Part shown: positions 1 to 6,300 of the stretch, one piece after another
How positions within the stretch are numbered: the first letter of the stretch is position 1
Layout of the letters: each line of letters starts with the position of its first letter
From: Deltaproteobacteria bacterium
Lineage (GTDB): Bacteria > Desulfobacterota > Syntrophia > Syntrophales > UBA2185
NCBI GenBank assembly: GCA_026388495.1
Contig: JAPLJQ010000531.1
Span: 1 to 6,884, forward strand
Reading direction: 5' to 3'
Length of the DNA stretch: 6,884 bases
Position numbers and translations under genes: made by a program
Notes under the pieces: model-generated
The model's input: the letters and a program-made list of their open reading frames with translations, nothing else
Databases searched by the model: none
Told to the model about the DNA's origin: nothing

Positions 1-654
1 CATCCAAAAGAGCCCCAGTACCCGGCCGCCAACAGATTTCAAGCTGACGCCGAAACAGACACCTGACGTCATGGTAGAGCCCACCCAGTAAATGCCGGAA
101 CCAATACCCCGGATCAGCCCTTCTCCAAAGTGCTCGGGGTTGCCCTTCCTCTCGATTCGCCAAAAGATAAATCCGAGTAATAACAATATCATCAGGAGAA
201 CAATAATAATCTTCAAAGTGCCCCAGGAAATGAATAGCTTCAGGGCTGCCAACCAGGGGTGGTCTTCCGTATCGTGAAGGGTTGCCACGGCTACGCGCGT
301 GCTGGCAATGGGCACTGTGAACTCAAAAAGCTGTTCACGCTGCGAGGTAATGATAACGGCGTCGGCCGATAAATCTATAGAACCGTTCTGAAGAGAATTC
401 AAGACTTCTTCCTGAGTCATCTCCTTCAGTGAATAATCCAGTTTCAAGTCCCGGGAGATTTGACGCCAGAGATCAACCGTTAATCCGGCCCACTCTCCTT
501 GCTCATTCTTGAATGTATAAGGCGGATCAACGGCAATGCCGACGACGAGCTTTTTCCCGGCGGCAGACGCAGACGTCCATCCGGCATCCATGATCCAAAC
601 GCCCGACTGCAAGAGCACGAAACACAGGATCGGTATCAAAATCCGCTTTAACAT
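1..654 (-). CDS. Prokaryotic iGluR-like ligand-gated ion channel (SBP domain plus pore), N-terminal part, 3' end off window
   Basis: This open frame of 218 complete codons runs off the left edge. The start is the ATG at 654-652, preceded by AAGG six bases upstream. Residues 1-32 look like a signal peptide (MLKR, a hydrophobic run, then SASAA). Residues 35-118 match lobe 1 of an SBP3-type periplasmic amino-acid-binding domain: VVGIAVDPPYTF, then GLTVDLWRQI, then ITSQREQLFEFTVPI. Arg106 in that last motif aligns with the arginine that binds the ligand alpha-carboxylate in iGluRs (GluA2 R485), so an amino-acid-like ligand is plausible. Residues 145-166 are a transmembrane helix ending FWRIERKGNPEHF, and 183-218 are the pore loop and the start of the next helix (GIGSGIYW, then VGGRVLGLFWM). 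In GluR0-type channels the loop carries TMTTVGYGD; here it reads TMTSGVCFGV, so the K+ signature is lost. The second binding lobe and last helix should lie beyond the window. The gene is divergent from vgrG, and no functional link is shown. The family call is firm; ligand and ion selectivity are unknown. Confidence 0.85.
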   Translation of the reverse strand, partial: MLKRILIPILCFVLLQSGVWIMDAGWTSASAAGKKLVVGIAVDPPYTFKNEQGEWAGLTVDLWRQISRDLKLDYSLKEMTQEEVLNSLQNGSIDLSADAVIITSQREQLFEFTVPIASTRVAVATLHDTEDHPWLAALKLFISWGTLKIIIVLLMILLLLGFIFWRIERKGNPEHFGEGLIRGIGSGIYWVGSTMTSGVCFGVSLKSVGGRVLGLFWM

Positions 655-684
655 CGATCACCTTTTCACCGGATAATGAAAGTC

Positions 685-722
685 AAAAATCCCCCTTGCA
701 TTCCCCTTTGTCAAAGGGGGAA
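685..722. repeat. GC-rich dispersed-type hairpin repeat
   Basis: The unit has a C-run followed by CCCCTTTG-T-CAAAGGGG (703-719), a perfect inverted repeat with 8-bp arms around one base; physically it would form a stem with a 3-nt loop. A second pyrimidine run (691-697) could pair alternatively with the G-run at 716-720. The form resembles short intergenic repeats found many times in some deltaproteobacterial genomes. That dispersal is inferred, since only one copy is visible here. It lies in the 5' leader region of the minus-strand channel gene. Confidence 0.55.
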
Positions 723-733
723 AACGCACCTTT

Positions 734-759
734 CTCCCTCCCCTTCAAGGGGCAGGGGC
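734..759. repeat. CCCTCCCCTTCAAGGGG-type intergenic repeat, copy 1
   Basis: It begins with the 16-bp word CTCCCTCCCCTTCAAG, which recurs exactly at 773-788. The core CCCCTTCAAGGGG (740-752) is a perfect palindrome around a central C. The right arm (GGGGCAGGGG) is an imperfect complement of the left arm (CCCTCCCC) and would pair with a bulge. It is probably one unit of a dispersed palindromic intergenic repeat, here adjacent to a second unit in the same orientation. Confidence 0.6.
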
Positions 760-772
760 ACAGATACTGAAA

Positions 773-806
773 CTCCCTCCCCTTCAAGAGGAGGGTTGGG
801 GTGGGG
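773..806. repeat. CCCTCCCCTTCAAGGGG-type intergenic repeat, copy 2
   Basis: It shares CTCCCTCCCCTTCAAG with copy 1, 39 bp upstream. The arms CCCTCCCCTT (775-784) and AAGAGGAGGG (786-795) pair with one mismatch around a central C at 785. They are followed by TTGGGGTGGGGA, the tail commonly attached to this repeat type. The two neighbouring copies have diverged mainly in the right arm. Confidence 0.6.
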
Positions 807-842
807 ATGAGTCTGAAAATCATACGATGGACAGCCCGATGT

Positions 843-859
843 GTCAATGGGATATTGAC
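843..859. promoter_or_regulatory. Dyad symmetry GTCAAT-N5-ATTGAC, candidate operator
   Basis: This perfect inverted repeat has 6-bp arms and a 5-bp spacer and ends 54 bp upstream of the -35 box of the vgrG promoter. Its size and spacing would suit a dimeric transcription factor. There is no direct evidence that anything binds, and a 6-bp dyad can occur by chance. Confidence 0.25.
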
Positions 860-868
860 CGTAAAAGA

Positions 869-899
869 CAAGGTATGACGCCATGTTTATATTACCTTG
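869..899. promoter_or_regulatory. Dyad symmetry CAAGGTA-N17-TACCTTG, candidate regulatory site
   Basis: Perfect 7-bp inverted arms are separated by 17 bp, ending 14 bp before the -35 box of the vgrG promoter. The placement suits an activator site just upstream of RNA polymerase. The spacer is long for a simple dimer site, so two half-sites or a cruciform are alternatives, and chance cannot be excluded. Confidence 0.25.
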
Positions 900-913
900 G
901 GCCTGAAATAATT

Positions 914-942
914 TTGACATGAGGGGAGAATCTATCTATACT
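914..942 (+). promoter_or_regulatory. Sigma70-type promoter driving vgrG
   Basis: A perfect -35 TTGACA (914-919) and a -10 TATACT (937-942, five of six consensus positions) are separated by exactly 17 bp, the optimal spacing. Transcription would start near 949-950 and leave a leader of roughly 62 nt before the vgrG ATG at 1012. The short gap between vgrG and the next gene suggests that both are served by this promoter. The near-consensus match predicts strong housekeeping-type expression unless repressed. Confidence 0.75.
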
Positions 943-992
943 CCCTCCACGAAGAAAAGCATGATCATGGACTGAGGGATGCTAAAAGAGTC

Positions 993-1006
993 TCTCCGAA
1001 GGAGGA
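993..1006 (+). promoter_or_regulatory. Shine-Dalgarno of vgrG, partly within a small hairpin
   Basis: AAGGAGGA (999-1006) is a near-perfect Shine-Dalgarno five bases before the ATG at 1012. It decides the start: an in-frame ATG at 979 would add 11 residues but has only a weak GAGGG immediately upstream. CTCC (994-997) can pair with GGAG (1001-1004) across a GAA loop, with a possible T-G wobble extending it. This could mildly mask the site, but the stem is short. Confidence 0.7.
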
Positions 1007-1011
1007 CAATA

Positions 1012-3273
1012 ATGAATTTCTTTACGGCGAAAAAGTTTTCTTTTATTTCAAAGGCCCTGCCTGAAGACACCTTTGGAGTAATAAGCATGAAAGGCTCGGA
1101 AGGGATATCCAAACCCTACGAATTTGAGGTCATGCTTGTTTCGGACAATCTCGAAATAGATTTCGATGTGATAATGCAAGGCACTGCCAAGCTCGTATTC
1201 CACCGGGAAACAGGGGGAGATGCGATTTACAACGGCATCATTACCCATTTTGAGCATCTTCATGCGATCGGAGGTTATGCCTTTTATCGGGCCTATCTTG
1301 TTCCCAGGCTCTGGTGGCTGTCTATTACCAAGCATAACCAGATTATCCTCGATAAATCCATCCCGGAGTTTGCCCAGATGGTGCTTGTCGATGGCGGTCT
1401 CACGCAGAATGATTTTGAATTTCGCCTCCAGGGCGCCTATGATCCCGTTGAATACGTATGCCAGTACAATGAAAGCCACCTGAACTTTCTCTCCCGCTGG
1501 CTTGAACGGGAGGGCATATACTATTATTTTGACCAGACTGAAAGTGGCGAAAAGGTGATCTTTACAGACACACGCCTGGCCCACACCGAACTCTCCGCGG
1601 GCAAGGTGCTCACCTATTCACCCCCTTCCGGACTCGAAGCCCTGCGCGCCGCAGAAGTGTTGACGTCCTTTCATTGCCGCCGGAGCTTAATGCCGGAAAA
1701 GGTGTTTCTGAAGGATTACAACTACCGGAAGCCTTCCCTGGAAATGACCGGTGAGGCGAATGTGGACCCGAGAGGACGGGGCACGGTTTTCTTTTACAAC
1801 GAACATATCAAAACACCCGAAGAGGGGAAACGCCTTGCTAAAATCAGGGCCGAAAGCATTCTCTGCCGACGCGAAGTATATCTTGGTGAAGGATCAGTTC
1901 CGTTTATGCTGCCCGGCTTTACCTTTACCCTCGAAAAACACTACCGGAAAGGCGTTAACCAGAACTACCTGATTACCGATATCGATCATGAAGGCAATCA
2001 GACCGGCTATCTGCTGGCAGGTATCAGCGTGGGACGGAGCGGCGATGAAGAACATAAAGTTTATTATCTCAACTATTTTACGGCCATCCCCGGGACAATC
2101 CAGTTCCGACCAGAGGCGAAGGCGGAAAAACCGAAAATTTCCGGCACGATCACGGGAATGATCGATGCGTCGGGGAGCGGTCAATATGCAGAGATTGATC
2201 CGCAGGGCCGGTACAAGATCCTGTTCCCCTTCGATTTGTCCGGCCGGACCGGCGGGAAGGCATCGAATTGGGTCCGGATGATTCAGCCTTATGCCGGCTC
2301 CGACCACGGTATGCATTTTCCCCTGCACAAAGGAACGGAGGTGCTGATCACCTTCATCGACGGCGACCCGGACCGGCCCATTATTGCCGGAGCCGTGCCG
2401 AATCCCGGGACCCCGAGCCCCGTCAGCGGCGACAACCAGACGATGTCGGTCATCCAGACGGCAGGCCAGAACAGGATTGCCATCGAGGATAAGGCGGGGA
2501 GTGAACGCATCCTCCTCCATTCACCGAACCAGGGAAGCTATGTCCGCATCGGGGCCCCCAACGACCCGCCTCCGGCGGATGCGCCAAACTGGAAAGGGGA
2601 TACCATGAAACCGGATCCAGACGAATTCGGGATGCATCTTTATACAGACGGGTTGCTCGATATTGAAGCGGCGACGGCAAATACGTTCGTCCTCGGGGAA
2701 GTGATTGATACCACCGGTGGGGTGTATATAGATACCATTCTGGGGGCGGATTTCGATACCGTAATCGGGGAGAGGATGATTACCAGCGCTATTGCCAGCC
2801 AGGAGTTTTCGCCCACAAAATGGAGCTACAGCGCCACGGATACAGAAATAAAAGGGATGAAGACCGAGATCAACGAGACGAAAGCACTTTTAGTGGAGGC
2901 ACATGAAAAGATAGCCTTTACCGACTTCGATGTCTCTACCCTGAAAACAGCGCTTGCTACTCAAAAGACTGACATAGCGACCGATTATACGCGAGCCATA
3001 ACAACCGCGACCGAAGCCTTAGCCACTCGTACCGAGGTGGCTGGCGAATTAACGAGAGTCTTTGGGGAGGTGACTCAGGCAATTGGCTCCAAGCTGGAAA
3101 CCATGGGCGAGGGTATTAGAGCTGGAGGGACAGCATTGACAACTGTTGGTGAAAGCACGACATTGATCGGTACCAAAATGGAAACAGCCGGCGAATCCAT
3201 TTCTACTATCATGTCCGAAACGACGATAAATGCCGAATCAGTTAGAGTGGCAGGCTTGGTGAACATCATCTGA
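1012..3273 (+). CDS. vgrG: Type VI secretion spike protein VgrG with extended heptad-repeat C-terminus
   Basis: This 753-residue VgrG forms the trimeric tip of the T6SS tube that punctures target cells and carries effectors. Residues 1 to about 370 are the gp27-like base, with hallmarks such as YNGIITHFEHL, RAYLVPRLWWLS, NESHLNFLSRWLEREGIYYYF and EEGKRLAKIRAE. Residues 376-470 are the gp5-like OB-fold and its exit (ISGTITGMID, DPQGRYKILFPF, SNWVRMIQPYAG, GTEVLITFIDGDPDRPIIAGAVPNP). Residues 470-600 give the usual beta-helical needle start (NRIAIEDKAGSERILLHSP). From about 613 to the end a coiled-coil-like tract passes into heptads with glycine at position 3, closing with VAGLVNII. No toxin or PAAR domain is present, so it is a structural VgrG that presumably works with a separately encoded cargo. 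Start chosen at 1012 because of AAGGAGGA at 999-1006. The sigma70 promoter at 914-942 lies just upstream, and the DUF2169 gene follows after 40 bp. The 3' third is visibly more A/T-rich than the OB-fold region. Confidence 0.95.
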   Translation: MNFFTAKKFSFISKALPEDTFGVISMKGSEGISKPYEFEVMLVSDNLEIDFDVIMQGTAKLVFHRETGGDAIYNGIITHFEHLHAIGGYAFYRAYLVPRLWWLSITKHNQIILDKSIPEFAQMVLVDGGLTQNDFEFRLQGAYDPVEYVCQYNESHLNFLSRWLEREGIYYYFDQTESGEKVIFTDTRLAHTELSAGKVLTYSPPSGLEALRAAEVLTSFHCRRSLMPEKVFLKDYNYRKPSLEMTGEANVDPRGRGTVFFYNEHIKTPEEGKRLAKIRAESILCRREVYLGEGSVPFMLPGFTFTLEKHYRKGVNQNYLITDIDHEGNQTGYLLAGISVGRSGDEEHKVYYLNYFTAIPGTIQFRPEAKAEKPKISGTITGMIDASGSGQYAEIDPQGRYKILFPFDLSGRTGGKASNWVRMIQPYAGSDHGMHFPLHKGTEVLITFIDGDPDRPIIAGAVPNPGTPSPVSGDNQTMSVIQTAGQNRIAIEDKAGSERILLHSPNQGSYVRIGAPNDPPPADAPNWKGDTMKPDPDEFGMHLYTDGLLDIEAATANTFVLGEVIDTTGGVYIDTILGADFDTVIGERMITSAIASQEFSPTKWSYSATDTEIKGMKTEINETKALLVEAHEKIAFTDFDVSTLKTALATQKTDIATDYTRAITTATEALATRTEVAGELTRVFGEVTQAIGSKLETMGEGIRAGGTALTTVGESTTLIGTKMETAGESISTIMSETTINAESVRVAGLVNII
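2932..3267 (+). repeat. Sixteen tandem heptads encoded at the VgrG C-terminus
   Basis: VgrG residues 641-752 divide into sixteen consecutive seven-residue units without a gap. The first five are Thr-rich (VSTLKTA, LATQKTD, IATDYTR, AITTATE, ALATRTE). From residue 676 glycine occupies position 3 of eight successive units (VAGELTR, VFGEVTQ, AIGSKLE, TMGEGIR, AGGTALT, TVGESTT, LIGTKME, TAGESIS). The last three are TIMSETT, INAESVR and VAGLVNI. Hydrophobic residues fall mostly at positions 1, 2, 5 and 6. The repeat is visible in protein only; the codons have diverged, so it is not a recent DNA-level tandem duplication. It likely builds an extended trimeric stalk, either coiled coil or a beta-helix variant. 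Confidence 0.7.
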
Positions 3274-3313
3274 TGTATCGTTCCCACGCCCCTGCTTTGC
3301 CTGCAAGGAAACG

Positions 3314-6300
3314 ATGAAAGTCTATAAGAAAAACCAGCATTCCCTGTTCGTGAAACCCTTTGGGGTGCAGGACAAGCTCTATCTGGCCCTGACCGTTTTT
3401 GTCTATTTCGACCTCACGGCCCCCGATGATCCCCTTACCGAACAGGAGTTGTGGAAAACGATCCCCGATCAGTTAAAGCCCACGCCCGTTCTTGATGTTG
3501 GGATGCCGAAACCGCACGGGGAGGTGCTGCTTACGGGGGCGTGTTTTTCCCCCCGAGGGACGGTCCGAAACGCCTCCACGGTTTCTTTCCGGGTAGGCAA
3601 CCTCCGCAAGGAAATAGCCGTTTTCGGCGACCGCTGGTGGCAGAAAAATAACGCCGGCGTAAACATTATTACCGACCCGGTTCCTTTTTCCGCGCTGCCC
3701 CTTACCTGGCGCAACGCCTTCGGCGGAGAGGATTTCGCTGCCAATCCCCTCGGGAAGGGCATTACCCCGGTGGTCGGGAAAGATGGGGAACTCCTGACGC
3801 CGCTGCCGAATATTGAATACCGGAACAGGATCATCGGCTCGCCTGCCGATCGGCCGGAGCCCGCCGGATTCGACGTCGTTGATATGATGCGGCCGCAGCG
3901 GCAGAAAAAGACCGGGACCTACGACGATAAGTGGCTGAAAGAACGGTGGCCGTATTTCCCGGACGACATGGATTATGAATATTTCAACTGCGCACCCGCA
4001 GATCAGTATCGCGACGGTTTTTTCCAGGGAGGCGAGGCGATCGAGATCAAAAACATGCACCCCGATATGCAGCTTATCCAATCGCACGTGCCGGAACTGC
4101 GCATTCGCTGCTTCGTCACAAAAAAGGAGGCGCCAAAATCGGCGGTGGAGGTTTTCCAGAATGTCACCACCCGCGTGGATACGCTGTGGCTCTTCCCCGC
4201 GATCCTGCGCGGGGTGGTCATGTACCGGGGCACGACGGAGATATACGACGAAGAATACGAAGACGTCCTGCGGATCTTCATTGCCACGGAGCGGCGGCAA
4301 GACCCGCCCCTTCCCCTGGAACATTACCTGGAGGAGCAGAAAAAGGCCATGGACATGACCGTCCCCTTGGATATGGCCCCCCTTCAGGAGGCGGCGAAGA
4401 AGATCGGGGCGATGATGAAACGGGTCAAGAAGATACCGAAAGACATTGATCATTCCATCAAGATGGCCACCGGAAAAGCCCCGGTCATGCCCCGAACCCC
4501 TGCGGAGACGGCAGCCGCGGGCCAGCAGGTCATCGGAGACAACCTCGCCCTCCTCGACCGGTTGGAGGCCCAGTCCCGGGATTTTCAAGGCCAATATGGT
4601 CATCTTGTCAAAATTGATCTGACCATGTTCGACCGGATGAGAGGGGCCCTGCGGGCGACCTCGACCACGATCGGTGAAAGCCTGACCCATATTGAAGCGG
4701 TGACGGCGAAGGCAGGGGCGGACGCGGCGGCGGCCCTCAAGGCAGGGGCGGCGAAGGTAAGGATGAACGTCCCCGCCGCCCTCCTCGATAAGGCCGGGTT
4801 TGCCCCGGAGGAATTGCTGGACCGCAAGAAAAAGGTCAACCCCTGGCACGATCGAGGCTTTCCCCTGATTGTGCAATGCCGGCGAAATCTTGAGGCAGAC
4901 CGTGCCGCCCTTAACGTCCTCCATGCCCTCGGCATCGAGAAAGATACGATCAAGCGGGCATGGCTCGGCATAAACCCCGCGGAAATAAAGGACTCAAGGG
5001 CTATCTGGGGCCTGAAGCCGTCCCCGGACGCCCTAAAAGACGGTACACCGGAGGAGGACCTTGTCATCCCGGCCGGTCTGGTCATGCCCCGTTTCAACGA
5101 GGCCGTTTTAAACAAACTACTGATCCTGAGGGGGACACCTTGCGGCAAGGTGTCCCCAGGCGGCTGGCAAAAAGACGGATCAGTGGCTGGATGTGAGCTT
5201 GTTGACGGTTCCGACGCCACGCCGCTGCTTTTCATTGCGGAGGATGACGCGCCGGTCGTCGCCGTATCCGATGAGATTCAGGCTCTCCTGCTGGAACAGG
5301 AGATCGGCGATGCCTGTTCGGTCATTGTGCTGGCCAGGCCCGATGAGAAACCGTCCCCGGATGGCGATGTCCAGATCAAAGGGGCGGAGGTCTTCCTGGT
5401 GGTTATGCCGGAGAAAGCAGCGCCCGGCGCCAAGGATTGGGAAGCATGGAAAAAAGCCTATCCCGATTCCCGGCCCTACGCCCTTCCCAAGGGCGCAAAT
5501 CTCTTCGCCGCCCGGAGAATGGGCGTGGATATCCGCACCTGGATCATGGAAGCCTTGCCCGAGGCATTCCGCAAGAGGCACAAGATCGCCCCATCACTGC
5601 CGGAGCCGGGTAAACATCCCACCGCCGAGGACCTGACCGTGCCGATTCCCGCCATAGACGTCAAGGCGCTCGTTGATAAGTCGGGCCAGGAGATTCGCGC
5701 TTATCTGGATGGGAAGACGGGTGACCTGGTCGCCAAGCAGGGGCAGATGAAGGCGGAGCACCTCGCTCGTGTCGGGGATGCCCTGAAAAAGGCCGGCCTT
5801 GACCCTGATGTAGTATTGAATATCAACCCCAGCCCCCAGCCCACCTCCATCGCCGCCGCCGGGGATAGCATGACGGCGAAGCTCGCCCTCAGCGCCGCCG
5901 CCCTGAAAAAACAGGGAACTTTTACCCCGGACGTTGAACAGAAGTTTAACGAAATGTCGGCTGATATCAAGAAGATGAGCCAGAAGGGCCAGGCTCGTTA
6001 CGATGAGGGCATGGCAAAACTCGCCGCGGCGAAGCAGACTGCCGCCGAGGCGTCGGTAAAAGTAGCGACACAGGAGATGCCCCCTGGGGCAAAGGCAACG
6101 TTTGCCAAGTTCGGCATGGATACGGACCGCATGGTAAAGAGGACCAGGGAAGAGGTCATCGCGATGCACGGCCGGGGCGAGAGCCTTGCCTTTGCCAGGC
6201 TCGCCGGAGTTGACCTGTCCGGTCTCGACTTGCACGGCATCGATCTTAACCAGGCCCAATGTCAAAAGACCAATTTTGCCGGTTCAATCCTGGACGGCGC

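Larger units (their letters stand above)
655..1011. other. Divergent intergenic region between the channel gene and vgrG
   Basis: These 357 bases contain no convincing gene. The half next to the channel gene (about 685-806) is made of GC-rich hairpin-like repeats. The half next to vgrG holds two dyad symmetries (843-859 and 869-899), a near-consensus sigma70 promoter (914-942), and a leader of roughly 60 nt ending in a strong Shine-Dalgarno. Short frames on the minus strand here read through the repeats and give Pro/Leu-rich low-complexity peptides, so they are not called. No clear promoter for the minus-strand channel gene was found. A TTGACA on the minus strand at 714-709 sits inside a repeat hairpin and has only a poor -10 (GATTTT) at the right distance. 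Confidence 0.7.

Noticed and set aside
686..714. A minus-strand promoter for the channel gene using TTGACA inside the repeat hairpin
   Set aside because: The -10 at 17-bp spacing is GATTTT (three of six positions), and the -35 is simply part of the hairpin arm.
703..724. The hairpin at 703-719 as a rho-independent terminator
   Set aside because: It lies between two divergent gene starts, so neither gene needs a terminator there, and no T-run follows on the plus strand.
683..920. Two short minus-strand frames in the divergent spacer
   Set aside because: They translate the GC-rich palindromic repeats into Pro/Leu/Gly-rich sequence, and neither has a convincing ribosome binding site.
961..975. 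A four-codon ORF (MIMD) in the vgrG leader as a regulatory leader peptide
   Set aside because: It is too short, with no codon bias or attenuator structure to support it.
979..1011. An upstream in-frame ATG (979) as the vgrG start
   Set aside because: The ATG at 1012 has AAGGAGGA five bases upstream and begins the normal VgrG N-terminus (MNFFTAKKFSF). The extra 11 residues (MLKESLRRRTI) are the translated Shine-Dalgarno leader.
1048..2520. Minus-strand open frames of 178 and 208 codons opposite vgrG
   Set aside because: They lie antisense to well-conserved VgrG motifs and show no recognisable domain.
3473..4924. A 483-codon open frame on the minus strand opposite the DUF2169 gene
   Set aside because: The plus strand encodes clear DUF2169 motifs across the same stretch. 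The minus frame gives a low-complexity His/Gly/Arg-rich product, typical of antisense frames in GC-rich genes.
5594..6265. A 223-codon minus-strand open frame opposite the DUF2169/pentapeptide gene
   Set aside because: The opposite strand is continuous with the large gene and carries the start of the pentapeptide repeats. The product looks like an antisense translation.
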